Shown here: positions 43,492-51,686 of the stretch, in pieces
Numbering within the stretch: the first letter of the stretch is position 1
Layout of the letters: every line of letters begins with the position of its first letter
DNA from: Pseudohalocynthiibacter aestuariivivens
GTDB lineage: Bacteria; Pseudomonadota; Alphaproteobacteria; Rhodobacterales; Rhodobacteraceae
DNA: 64,000 bases
NCBI RefSeq assembly: GCF_011040495.1
Contig: NZ_CP049041.1
Coordinates: 62,001 to 126,000, forward strand
Direction of reading: 5' to 3'
Position numbers and translations under genes: made by a program
The notes under the pieces: model-generated
Database searches by the model: none
The model's input: the letters and a program-made list of their open reading frames with translations, nothing else
What the model was told of the DNA's origin: nothing

Positions 43492-44690
43492 CAGCGACGC
43501 CCCCATGCCATTTGGATCGTCTGCTCCAGTTCATCGCCAACGCCGTTTACGCTAGTCAGGGCGCGATCAATTGTCTTTCTGATGAACTGGCTTGGATCTA
43601 CTTCGTAGACGGTCTGCTGGGTCATCCCCGCGTCGGAGATTGCCGTAGACTTCAGCATTGGCTCTGTCATGACCTGACCTGCCAGAATCGATCTCAGGTA
43701 GCCTGCCATTTGGGTCTGCGGCCCGTCAGACGGTTCATATCTGGTAATCAGGAACTTGACAAAATCCCAGGTAACACGCCGACCGATGGCTTCTTCCACG
43801 GCCTTGACCGTTTCCGAAGCAAGTTTCAGGAATTGGCTCATGGAAGCGATGTCGAGCATGCCAGGTACCACGGTTACCAAAAGCCCCGTCGAGGCTGCCA
43901 ACGCCGTAAGGGTCAAAAAACCAAGTTGAGGCGGGCAGTCGATCAAAACGATGTCGTAGTTTGCCTCAACCTCTTCCAGCGCCAAAGCGAGGCGCTCTGC
44001 AAAGATGGGTTGTACGCGACGGGCGAGTGCGTTTGCGGTCTCGGTTTCGTACTCCGAGAGCATCAAACCGGCTGGCACCATGTCGAGTTTATGGAAGTAT
44101 GTCTTTTGGATGACGTTTGAGAGCGGAACTTGATCCTCATATCTCAGAGCATCATAGATTGTGCCGCCTTCGGCGAACTCGAGCTCAGGCCGAAAGCCGA
44201 AAAAGGTGGTCAAACTTGCCTGCGGATCGAGATCCAAGACCAACACTCGGTAGCCTCGCAAGGCATACCGTTGTGCAAGATGGATCGTTGCTGTCGTTTT
44301 TGACGATCCGCCTTTGAAATTGACGACAGATATCACCTGGAGACGATCGCCATCACGTCGACCTGGGCGGTAGCTTTCTGCGTTCTTTCCAGTGCGCCCC
44401 AGAATATCGCGCAAGTAATCAATCTCTTGGGCTGTGTAGAACCTGTGCCCGCGGTTGTCTGTGTGCACTTCCGGGAAGCTGCCGTCTTTGTGCCGGTTGC
44501 GCATATTAGATGTGCTTACGCGCAGGAGGCTGGCAACTTCGGTAGAACTGAAACGGCGCAGGGACTTTCGTTCTTCGGGTTCGAAAGCGATCTTCATCTG
44601 GCGATCCAAAGATTCCGCCAGATTGTCTGCAAATGCTCCGATGTCGGAAGAGCCTATGCCTTGCGTGTATCCAACGTTACGATCATCCAT
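43491..44690 (-). CDS. repA: RepA partition ATPase (ParA family)
   Basis: The protein has 399 residues. The N-terminal 110 include a winged-helix DNA-binding part (FSSTEVASLLRVSTSNMRNRHKDGSFPEVHTDNRGHRFYTAQEIDYLRDIL), as in large ParA/RepA proteins. Deviant Walker A is KGGSSKTT at 126-133, Walker B in VLVLDLDPQASLT, and motif IDCPPQLGFLTLTAL. It drives segregation and represses its own promoter. Candidate operators are the repeated TTCTGACGGT boxes upstream. The three rep genes run A-B-C on the minus strand. Confidence 0.95.
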   Translation of the reverse strand: MDDRNVGYTQGIGSSDIGAFADNLAESLDRQMKIAFEPEERKSLRRFSSTEVASLLRVSTSNMRNRHKDGSFPEVHTDNRGHRFYTAQEIDYLRDILGRTGKNAESYRPGRRDGDRLQVISVVNFKGGSSKTTATIHLAQRYALRGYRVLVLDLDPQASLTTFFGFRPELEFAEGGTIYDALRYEDQVPLSNVIQKTYFHKLDMVPAGLMLSEYETETANALARRVQPIFAERLALALEEVEANYDIVLIDCPPQLGFLTLTALAASTGLLVTVVPGMLDIASMSQFLKLASETVKAVEEAIGRRVTWDFVKFLITRYEPSDGPQTQMAGYLRSILAGQVMTEPMLKSTAISDAGMTQQTVYEVDPSQFIRKTIDRALTSVNGVGDELEQTIQMAWGRR

Positions 44691-45032
44691 GTCCTGCCGC
44701 CCATTCTCGGCCTCTGTTGAGGCTCTTGGTCATTCTGACGGTGTACAGCGTGTCTGACGCGTTTTACCGTCAGAACGGGAATGCCACGATCCAGTGAGTC
44801 CGGCAAGAAGAATCTAGATGTAGTGTGAAAGTTATCCACAGCACCAATACGTACAGTCACATCAAGATAAGCGCAAGACTTTGATTTTATTGCATTAAGT
44901 CTACGAGCTCGTGTTTCAAGCCACTCATGAGAATTGTTTGGACGGTATTGGCTAAATCCATGCAACCAATGGCACAATTGACCTTCTGACGGTGCTTGGA
45001 GCGATAGATTCAGCTGTTTGAGCCTCTGCTAG
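44691..45032. promoter_or_regulatory. repA upstream region with three TTCTGACGGT boxes
   Basis: TTCTGACGGT occurs at 44733-44742 and 44984-44993, and inverted (ACCGTCAGAA) at 44766-44775. The first two form an inverted pair spaced by 23 bases, 43-85 bases ahead of the repA start, a layout expected for RepA/RepB autorepression. No gene was seen in this gap. Confidence 0.55.
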
Positions 45033-45941
45033 TTACATTTGGGAGTGAGCCGATTCTGATGAAATTAGTCCAAGCCGCTCCGCTCGTTCGAGCAACATCT
45101 TGACCGAAGACGGCTGCCAGCTGGCACGACCCCGAGGGGTGCGCTCACGCATCGACTCCAGCCGATCACAGATCGCCTGAAGCGTGATGTCCGGGTCTGC
45201 CCCCTTGATGGCCGCAACGATGGCAGGCAGTCGATCGTCGGTTTCGCGGCGTCCGGCGCGGCCAAGCACTTCATCGGGCAGAAAGCCGTCGCGCACATAT
45301 GCTTTCACGGCGCGGAGCAGGCGGCTTTGGGTCCAATGGCGATCTGGGGGCAGGGGGCCATTGATAATCCGCAGCACGTCTTCCCAAGCCATATCGGGGC
45401 GCAAGCGGCGCACATGGGGCACCCAATCCTGCGCGGTCTCGTTCAGGCGCTCCATGTAGCCGTCCTGTCGCGCCAGCCGGACCTTGCGCAGCGCAGCAGG
45501 ATCCTTGGTGCGAAGTCCAGGGTTGCCGCCTACGCGCCCTTTGGCGCGTGCCGACGCCAGCCCCGCCTTGGTGCGTTCGCGGATTAGCGCGCGTTCGAAC
45601 TCGGCCGCGGCGCCCAGAACCTGCAGTGTGAACTTGCCCTGTGGCGATGCCGTGTCGATCGGGTCCTGGAGGGACCGGAAGAAAGCGCCCTTGGCCTCCA
45701 GCCGCTCGATCACCTCCAGCAAGTGCGACAGAGATCGCGCAAGCCTGTCGATCCGCACGACGACCAGCGTGTCGCCGGTCTGGACACGCTCGAGAACACG
45801 CGCAAGCACCGGCCGCGCGCGATTGCCGCCAGAGGCGTGCTCTTCAAAGATCTCGACGCATCCCGCGGTTTGCAGGGCTTCAGACTGGGGCAGGGGGGTC
45901 TGATCCTCGGTTGAGACGCGCGCATAGCCTATCAGGGGCAT
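45033..45941 (-). CDS. Serine resolvase/invertase-type recombinase
   Basis: The protein has 302 residues. The catalytic domain (1-135) is complete: GYARVSTEDQ with Ser10, VVVRIDRLARSLSHLLEVIERLEAKGA and GAAAEFERALIRERTKAGLASARAKGRVGG. The C-terminal part is longer than in Tn3 resolvases and seems to hold two further helical DNA-binding units (MAWEDVLRIINGPLPPDRHWTQSRLLRAVKAY; SMRERTPRGRASWQPSSVKMLLERAERLGL). It probably resolves plasmid dimers or a transposon. A GGGCCGTTT/AAACGACCC inverted pair just upstream of its start is a candidate res half-site pair. Confidence 0.9.
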   Translation of the reverse strand: MPLIGYARVSTEDQTPLPQSEALQTAGCVEIFEEHASGGNRARPVLARVLERVQTGDTLVVVRIDRLARSLSHLLEVIERLEAKGAFFRSLQDPIDTASPQGKFTLQVLGAAAEFERALIRERTKAGLASARAKGRVGGNPGLRTKDPAALRKVRLARQDGYMERLNETAQDWVPHVRRLRPDMAWEDVLRIINGPLPPDRHWTQSRLLRAVKAYVRDGFLPDEVLGRAGRRETDDRLPAIVAAIKGADPDITLQAICDRLESMRERTPRGRASWQPSSVKMLLERAERLGLISSESAHSQM

Positions 45942-45947
45942 GAAATC

Positions 45948-45986
45948 GGGCCGTTTGCAATTTAAGGTATCGCTATTAAACGACCC
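45948..45986. promoter_or_regulatory. Possible res site of the resolvase
   Basis: GGGCCGTTT and AAACGACCC (8 of 9 paired) are separated by 21 bases, directly upstream of the resolvase ATG at 45941. Confidence 0.35.
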
Positions 45987-46034
45987 TTTGGAAACGGCGA
46001 TGCAAGGCTCCCCAACATTGACCTAAACCTCGTA

Positions 46035-46051
46035 TTGGCATATATTGCCAA
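46035..46051. promoter_or_regulatory. ParD operator palindrome
   Basis: TTGGCA-TATAT-TGCCAA is a perfect palindrome 17 bases ahead of the parD ATG. It is typical of antitoxin autorepression sites. Confidence 0.65.
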
Positions 46052-46067
46052 CAAGGAGATTTGTTCC

Positions 46068-46325
46068 ATGGTGACACGCAACGTTGTTCTTACCGAAACC
46101 CAAGACCAGTTGGTTCAGGCATTGGTAGCGTCTGGCCGATACCAGAATGTAAGCGAGGCCATGCGGGCGGGTTTGCGACTGCTTGAGCAGGAAGAGGCTC
46201 AGCTGACCGGCATTCGGGGCGGCCTTTTGGAAGGACTTCAGCAGGCGGAACGCGGCGACTTGGCCGAAGGAAGTGGGGTGGATGCGGTTCTTCGGGCTTT
46301 TGCGAGGGCGCGGACCACATCATGA
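46068..46325 (+). CDS. parD: ParD-type antitoxin
   Basis: The start is ATG 46068 behind AAGGAG, giving 85 residues. The N-terminal ribbon-helix-helix reads TRNVVLTETQDQLVQALVASGRYQNVSEAMRAGLRLLEQEE, the standard ParD/CopG fold. The C-terminal tail (about 45-85) would wrap the toxin. It represses its own promoter through the palindrome at 46035-46051. The stop overlaps the parE ATG (ATGA). Confidence 0.9.
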   Translation: MVTRNVVLTETQDQLVQALVASGRYQNVSEAMRAGLRLLEQEEAQLTGIRGGLLEGLQQAERGDLAEGSGVDAVLRAFARARTTS

Positions 46326-46657
46326 GCCGAACTTTCCGGCTCACACGCCGTGCGGAAGAAAGCCTCGTCGAGATTGCACGCTGGACCATCGAAACCTTCG
46401 GACCGCGTCAGGCGGATATCTACGAGGCGGAACTCCTTTCCCGTTGCGATGCCATTGTAAGCGGCCGGGCACACAGCAGAAGCTGTTCAATCGTGGTCGA
46501 TGATGCCGAAGAACTGAGATACCTCAGGGCAGGGGAGCACTTCCTCGTGTTTCTGGAGCGGCCGGAGGAAGTCATCATCGTCGATATCCTGCATTCCCGC
46601 AGCGATCTGCCGCGCCACATTGCTGCGCTCACAACGCTTAGAAGCAATAAAGGATAA
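46322..46657 (+). CDS. parE: ParE-type toxin (RelE/ParE fold)
   Basis: The protein has 111 residues: FRLTRRAEESLVEIARWTIETFGPRQADIYEAELLSRC, and a C-terminal strand VIIVDILHSRSDLPRHI, as in ParE gyrase poisons of type II toxin-antitoxin modules. Coupled to parD, it would stabilise the plasmid by killing plasmid-free daughters. Length and motifs are ordinary and the gene looks intact. Confidence 0.9.
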   Translation: MSRTFRLTRRAEESLVEIARWTIETFGPRQADIYEAELLSRCDAIVSGRAHSRSCSIVVDDAEELRYLRAGEHFLVFLERPEEVIIVDILHSRSDLPRHIAALTTLRSNKG

Positions 46658-46663
46658 TAATAT

Positions 46664-47782
46664 TCAAAGCCCCGCAGCCTTGGTCAGGTTCACGCGGAAG
46701 CGGTCGCGGCGGCGCTGGTAGCGGCGGGTCATCTCAGCCGAGGCATGTCCAAGCTGTTTCTGGATGTAGCGTTCATCGACCTCGGCCGAGCTGGCGAGAC
46801 CGGCGCGCAGGGAGTGACCTGAGAACAAGGCGAGGCGGTCTTTTTCGGGTAGCTCAGCGCGGATGTCGGATTTCAGGACGGTGGTCTTGATGAGACGGGC
46901 GACATGTTTGTCGCTAAGACGCGCTTCCAGAGCCTTTTTGCCATCGCGCGTGGTGCGCACGAAGACTGGCCCGAAGTCGATTTTGGCAAATTGCAGCCAT
47001 TGTTTCAGCGCATGCACCGGGCAGGTCTGTTCCGACGATCCGCGCCCGATCTCGACCTCGCGCCATCCTGTCTTGGCGTTCAGGGTCAGCACTGCACCTT
47101 CCTCGAAAATCTCGATCCAGCCGCCAGAACCGGGGGTATCGTCCTTCCCGATATCAAGGCTGACGATCTCAGAACGTCTGAGACCGCCGGCATATCCCAG
47201 GAGCAAGATTGTTCGGTCCCTAAGCCCGCGCAGATCGAAGGGGAGGGTGGCGACCATCGCGAGGATGTCCTCTGGCAGGATGGCTTCCTTCTGTACGGGT
47301 GGGCGCGCATGTTTGCGTTTGATGCCGGCCAGCACCGTGGCGATGTGGCGCTCCTTGCGGTCGAGGGAAAACCCGCGCTGCGCAAAGTTCCAGGCAAGGC
47401 CAGAGAGGCGGCGGTCAATGGTGCTGACCGACAGGGCAGGGGAGTTGCCAGTCGGCGCGGCGAGATCGGTCAGGTAAAGGCCAATCATTTCTGGGGACGG
47501 GGGCAGAGGATCCGTTCCCTTCAGCCTGCACCAGCGCGCGAAATGCTTCCAGTCCGCTGCGTAGGCTTTGTTGGTGTTTTCGGCGGTCGAGGCTTTGGCG
47601 TAAGCTCGTGCATTCTCGACCAGCCGATCGAGTGTGCCGGACGCAGCGACATGTGAGGGAAGGGCGATCGTGCTGTCTTCAGCACTCTCTCTCTCGTCGC
47701 GCTCGTCATGGTTTAGCGCATCATGTGACGCTGAGCCCGATTTCTCAGCGTTTGGGGTTTGGTTTTCGGGTGTTTCGCTCAT
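46664..47782 (-). CDS. Tyrosine recombinase/integrase whose ATG straddles a transposon end
   Basis: The protein has 372 residues. After a polar, disordered 45-residue lead come a SAM-like core-binding domain (about 50-165) and a catalytic domain with the full set: Arg202/203 in GGLRRSEIVSLD, HSLR at 323-326, His346 in QLGHAS and Tyr355 in MTRRYQRR. The start codon CAT (plus strand 47780-47782) takes its A from the first base of the Tn transposon's end. The promoter, and perhaps the original N-terminus, has therefore been replaced by transposon DNA. The role may be plasmid dimer resolution or integration. Confidence 0.9.
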   Translation of the reverse strand: MSETPENQTPNAEKSGSASHDALNHDERDERESAEDSTIALPSHVAASGTLDRLVENARAYAKASTAENTNKAYAADWKHFARWCRLKGTDPLPPSPEMIGLYLTDLAAPTGNSPALSVSTIDRRLSGLAWNFAQRGFSLDRKERHIATVLAGIKRKHARPPVQKEAILPEDILAMVATLPFDLRGLRDRTILLLGYAGGLRRSEIVSLDIGKDDTPGSGGWIEIFEEGAVLTLNAKTGWREVEIGRGSSEQTCPVHALKQWLQFAKIDFGPVFVRTTRDGKKALEARLSDKHVARLIKTTVLKSDIRAELPEKDRLALFSGHSLRAGLASSAEVDERYIQKQLGHASAEMTRRYQRRRDRFRVNLTKAAGL

Positions 47783-47901
47783 GTCGTTTTAGTTTCACCA
47801 CTGGACTCTAAGCTATTGACTCTGTGAGATTCAAGTTCATGGTTCATTTTTGGATTCTAGGTGAATCGCTGGACTTTTGATACCTTTTTCGTGGTTTGGC
47901 C

Positions 47902-49548
47902 ATGGTGGACCGATCTGACATCATTGCGGCAGAGGACGAAGCCTGGGAACAGGCGGTCGAGCGGGAGGCTGTGGTCCGCCGACTGGCCGCACAACCCCGA
48001 ATCCGCCGCGCCGAATTCCTCTCCGCCTGCCGGGATCTGGGGATCAAGCGATCCCGGCTCTACCAGCTGATAAGAGCCTACAAGGCGCGCCCACTCACCA
48101 GTTCGCTTTTGCCCTCCGCCGTAGGAAGCCAACCTGGAAGCCGGCGCCTGCCGGACGATGTCGAGACGGTGATTTCCGAGGCGATCGAGGCGTTCTTCAA
48201 ATCGCCCCAGAATCCCAGCATCAACGCGTTGCAAAAGGAGGTGCGCAGGCGGTGCCGGATGCAGGACCTGCGTGCACCGTGCTGGGCCACAGTACGTGAT
48301 CGCGTCGCTGCGATGGATCCGGCCGAGCTCATGGCAGCGCGGGAGGGGGCAAAGGCCGCGCGCAGCCAGTATCGCCCGGTTCCCGGCTCCTACCAGGTCG
48401 ATCGAGCCTATGAGGTGGTCCAGATCGATCACACGCTGGTCGACGTGATTGTCGTGGACCGCGTTCACCGCAGGCCGTTGCAACGCCCTTGGCTGACGCT
48501 CGCCATCGATGTCGCCAGCCGCATGGTGGCCGGCTTTTACCTGACGCTGGAGCCGCCGTCGGCCCTGTCCGTCTCGTTGGCCATCCAGCACGTCGTGCAA
48601 CCCAAATTCGAGTGGCTGGAGGCCCTCGGAATTGACGCCGACTGGCCCACGGAGGGTCTGCCCGAGACCATCCATGTCGATAACGCCAAGGAGTTCCGCT
48701 CCAGGGCGATCAAGCGTGGGGCTGAGGAACATGGGATTTCGCTGCAGTACCGCCCGATTGGCGCCCCGCATTACGGCGGTCATATCGAGCGGCTGATCGG
48801 CACGATGATGGGCGCGGTGCACCTGTTGCCCGGATCGACCTTCAGCAGCATCAAGGACCGCGGCGACTACGATTCTGTCTCGAACTCGGCGATGACGCTC
48901 GATGAGCTGGAGCGCTGGCTGGCCCTGGAAATCACCCGCTATCATGCGGAACGGCACCGCACGCTCGGGATTCCGCCGCTTGCCGCCTGGCACGAGGCCT
49001 ATGGTCGGTGCGAGATACCTTTGCGCCTTCCTCATGACTCGGAGGGGTTCAGGATCGACTTCCTGCCGAGCACGGAACGCATGGTGCGCCGTGATGGCAT
49101 CCACCTCTTCGGACTGCGGTATTGGGACGATATCCTGAGCGTTTGGGCGGGTCGGCAGGGCCGGCAATTGCGCGTGTCCTACGATCCGCGCGATCTCTCG
49201 ACGGTCTTCGTGCGCAGCCCCGAGGGCCAGCGATACCCTGTGCGGTTCGCCGATTTGCGGCACCCGCCGATCACTCTTGCCGAGCACCGCCGCGCGCAGG
49301 CGCTACTCAGGGAACGCGGACGATCGTTGGAGGACGAAGAACTGATTTTTCAAGTGATTGAGGAGCAGCGGGCCCTGGTCGATGCCGCATCCGGGAAGAC
49401 GCGGGAGGCCAGGCGGTTTGCCGAACGCCGTGATCGGGCGCTTGATGGCGCCGGGGCGTACGAGGTCGAAGACACCGCTCCGGAGCCCGAGACCAGCAGG
49501 AATGCGCTCAAGGACCATCCGGGTTTCGAGGTGGAGGAATGGTCGTAA
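47902..49548 (+). CDS. tniA: TniA-type DDE transposase
   Basis: The start is ATG 47902, giving 548 residues. The N-terminal HTH is AEFLSACRDLGIKRSRLYQLIRAYK (38-62). The retroviral-integrase core has Asp176 (VVQIDHTLVD), Asp260 (TIHVDNAKEF) and Glu296 (YGGHIERLIG), the D-D-35-E triad of Mu/TnsB-like enzymes. A C-terminal Mu-type beta barrel and a TnsC-contacting tail follow. It binds the TGGACT-containing ends and performs strand transfer. The stop overlaps the tniB start (TAATG). Confidence 0.93.
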   Translation: MVDRSDIIAAEDEAWEQAVEREAVVRRLAAQPRIRRAEFLSACRDLGIKRSRLYQLIRAYKARPLTSSLLPSAVGSQPGSRRLPDDVETVISEAIEAFFKSPQNPSINALQKEVRRRCRMQDLRAPCWATVRDRVAAMDPAELMAAREGAKAARSQYRPVPGSYQVDRAYEVVQIDHTLVDVIVVDRVHRRPLQRPWLTLAIDVASRMVAGFYLTLEPPSALSVSLAIQHVVQPKFEWLEALGIDADWPTEGLPETIHVDNAKEFRSRAIKRGAEEHGISLQYRPIGAPHYGGHIERLIGTMMGAVHLLPGSTFSSIKDRGDYDSVSNSAMTLDELERWLALEITRYHAERHRTLGIPPLAAWHEAYGRCEIPLRLPHDSEGFRIDFLPSTERMVRRDGIHLFGLRYWDDILSVWAGRQGRQLRVSYDPRDLSTVFVRSPEGQRYPVRFADLRHPPITLAEHRRAQALLRERGRSLEDEELIFQVIEEQRALVDAASGKTREARRFAERRDRALDGAGAYEVEDTAPEPETSRNALKDHPGFEVEEWS

Positions 49549-50483
49549 TGGAGGGCACGAAGAACGCGTTTGCGCATCTCGACGCGGCCTATCGGCGCTT
49601 TGCGAACCTGCCGGATGAGGAGCGCATCGCCTGGATCCGGGCCGATCGCTGGATCGGATTCGATCAGGCGGGCCTGGCGCTTGCGCGGTTGGAAAATCTG
49701 CTGACCTACCCGCCGCGCGACCGGATGCCATGCCTGCTGATCTACGGCGATACCGGCATGGGAAAGACCAAGATCCTCCGAAAGTTTGAGCGTAATCATC
49801 CGCCGAAGTTCTGCCAAGTCACCGGGGTTGATCATCGCCCAGTGGTGGTGGCGCAAGTGCCATCGGAGCCGATCGAGCGCGATCTCTACCGTGAGCTTCT
49901 GGCCAGCATGGGCGCGCCTGCGATGGCCGGTGGCACGCTCGCCCGCGAAAAGGACGTTTGCCGGTCGCTCCTGCGAACCGTGGGCGCGAAGATGATCATC
50001 CTCGACGAGGTAAACGGCATGCTGGCCGGCACCTTCCGGCAGCAACGCATTTTTCTCAATGCGATCAGGTTTCTGGCCAATGATCTGCGGATCCCGCTGG
50101 TTTGCGCCGGAACGGATCTGGCGCGCCAGGCCTTGCTGACCGATGCGCAGCTGGCCGAGCGGTTCGAGGCGTTTCATCTGAAGCCCTGGCGGAACGATGC
50201 CGCCTTTGCAGGGCTCCTGAAGAGCTTCGAGCGCATTCTGCCGCTGCACGCGCCCTCAGATCTGATGAGCCCGGAGGCCAGAAATCGGATCCACAAGCTC
50301 ACTTCAGGTGTGACGGCACGGATATTTCGCCTGATCGAGACCGCGGCGGAAGAGGCGATCCGCAGTGGCAAGGAACGCCTCGATGTGGAGAGCTTCGGCG
50401 ACGATCTGGTGCTGCCGCTGGTGTCGATGACGGAGACCGCGCGAAAGCGCCGGAAACGGGCACCACAACCGGTCGGCGCATGA
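49548..50483 (+). CDS. tniB: TniB AAA+ target-selector ATPase
   Basis: The start is ATG 49548, giving 311 residues. Walker A is YGDTGMGKTK (about residues 66-75) and Walker B is MIILDEVN, followed by sensor motifs (PLVCAGTDLARQALL) and a C-terminal lid. TniB, the TnsC counterpart, assembles on DNA and activates TniA at the target. It is fully coupled on both sides: TAATG with tniA and ATGA with tniQ. Confidence 0.93.
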   Translation: MEGTKNAFAHLDAAYRRFANLPDEERIAWIRADRWIGFDQAGLALARLENLLTYPPRDRMPCLLIYGDTGMGKTKILRKFERNHPPKFCQVTGVDHRPVVVAQVPSEPIERDLYRELLASMGAPAMAGGTLAREKDVCRSLLRTVGAKMIILDEVNGMLAGTFRQQRIFLNAIRFLANDLRIPLVCAGTDLARQALLTDAQLAERFEAFHLKPWRNDAAFAGLLKSFERILPLHAPSDLMSPEARNRIHKLTSGVTARIFRLIETAAEEAIRSGKERLDVESFGDDLVLPLVSMTETARKRRKRAPQPVGA

Positions 50484-51541
50484 CCACACCGCTGCGGTTG
50501 CCGGTTGCGCCGCGGCCCTTCCGTGACGAGTTGCTCTCTTCCTGGATGGTCCGGGTTGCGGCCCAGTACGGGTTGGAAACCCCGGGGATGAGCGCCTGGT
50601 TGGCGGGGCAGGGGAGGGGCGTGCAGCCCTCGCGTCCAGTGAACGATATCGCCCCAGATCCAGAGCTTCTCAGGCTCTGGGCGCGGGCCTGCCGGGTTGA
50701 TCCCGTGCGTCTCATGCGACTTTCTCTGACGTCCCGATTTTCAGATCGTCCACTGACCTGGTTTCTGGAGAGGCCAAGGGTGCCGGTCTGCCTTGCCTGT
50801 TTCGATGCCGATGTCACAGCCGGATGCGACAGCTACCTGCGTTCAGATTGGCGGCTGGCGGAGCACGTCGCCTGCCCAACCCATGGCGAGATGCTGCGCG
50901 ACCGCTGCCCTGTTTGCAGCGGAAATTTACGGGTGTCCTTTCGGATGCGAGGTGGCTTGCTGCGCCCGTTTTGCCGCAACTGCGATACTCTGGTCACCGG
51001 CAAAGGAGGGGAGGCGGAGCGCCCCATGGACGTAGAATTCGCCGCAGCTATTCTCAAGCTTCAACATCAAGTTCAGGGGATTGTTCGGGGGGACTCAGAC
51101 CATCGCGCGCGCCTGGAACACGCGATCCGCGCCCTGTGGGCGCCGCTTGACCGGGTGGGTGCGGCCCGGCCGGTTCTGGCACTCTGGTTCGATCAGCCGG
51201 GATGGCATTGCCCCTTCGAGGCGCGGGTGGCCGTGAGCAGGGACGCGCCTCTACAACACCTACCGGCGCGTTGGCGCGCCCTGACCTTGGTCATTCTGGG
51301 CGACCTGTTCGGCGCGGCGCTGGTTTTCGACGCTGAGATGCCCGAGAGGGCGTGTTGGCTGTTCGGTCGAGCCGCGCCAATCATTCCTCGCCGTCAGAGC
51401 CGGTGGTCAACATCCGGCAAGGTAAAGAACCCTCTTGACCGCGCGACGGGAAGAGTCCACAGATTGAGCAAGAGCCCGGTCCACCCATTGAATGGGAATT
51501 TCCTCGACGAGAGGGCCGATTTCGGGCCAGTCCACCCATGA
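50480..51541 (+). CDS. tniQ: TniQ target-site factor
   Basis: The start is ATG 50480, overlapping the tniB stop, giving 353 residues. The N-terminal TniQ domain has PFRDELLSSWMVRVAAQYGLETPGMSAWL. The zinc-ribbon cysteines are VCLACF, CPTHGEMLRDRCPVC and FCRNC. The final 40 residues run through the transposon's right-end binding sites, so that tail is probably not under normal constraint. TniQ, the TnsD counterpart, links target recognition to TniB. Confidence 0.9.
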   Translation: MTTPLRLPVAPRPFRDELLSSWMVRVAAQYGLETPGMSAWLAGQGRGVQPSRPVNDIAPDPELLRLWARACRVDPVRLMRLSLTSRFSDRPLTWFLERPRVPVCLACFDADVTAGCDSYLRSDWRLAEHVACPTHGEMLRDRCPVCSGNLRVSFRMRGGLLRPFCRNCDTLVTGKGGEAERPMDVEFAAAILKLQHQVQGIVRGDSDHRARLEHAIRALWAPLDRVGAARPVLALWFDQPGWHCPFEARVAVSRDAPLQHLPARWRALTLVILGDLFGAALVFDAEMPERACWLFGRAAPIIPRRQSRWSTSGKVKNPLDRATGRVHRLSKSPVHPLNGNFLDERADFGPVHP

Positions 51542-51610
51542 AATTAAAACGACATCGTCATATTGCCGAGTATATTTCTTTATGTCCGATAATGCAAACT
51601 TATTGGACAT
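51407..51610 (-). CDS. Possible chimeric ORF across the transposon right end
   Basis: The frame has 67 residues. The first 18 codons (MSNKFALSDIKKYTRQYD) lie outside the transposon, and the rest reads through its right end. The outer part looks like a real N-terminus cut by the insertion. A TATGTCC/GGACATA inverted pair (51581-51611) overlaps its start. Probably a broken gene. Confidence 0.3.
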   Translation of the reverse strand: MSNKFALSDIKKYTRQYDDVVLISWVDWPEIGPLVEEIPIQWVDRALAQSVDSSRRAVKRVLYLAGC

Positions 51611-51686
51611 ATCGACGAACTGAAAGGTGGGGCGGTTTTCGCGCTATTCTCTGGCAGAAAGCGCCGCGCAGGTGTAGGCTTTAAGC

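Larger units (their letters stand above)
47782..51554 (+). mobile_element. Tn5053/Tn402-like TniA-TniB-TniQ transposon, 3773 bp
   Basis: Left end TGTCGTTTTAGTTTCA begins at 47782. The right end, read inward, is TGTCGTTTTAATTTCA from 51554. Both ends carry TGGACT at positions 21-26. Further TGGA(C/T)(T/C) boxes follow at about positions 70 and 89 on the left, and 72 and 96 on the right, matching multiple transposase-binding sites. The element holds only tniA, tniB and tniQ, with no resolvase or cargo. No 5-bp target duplication is seen (GCTCA left, TCGTC right). Confidence 0.88.

Noticed and set aside
47857-49287. A 476-residue minus-strand open frame opposite tniA
   Set aside because: Antisense shadow. 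tniA carries the DDE triad and is coupled to tniB.
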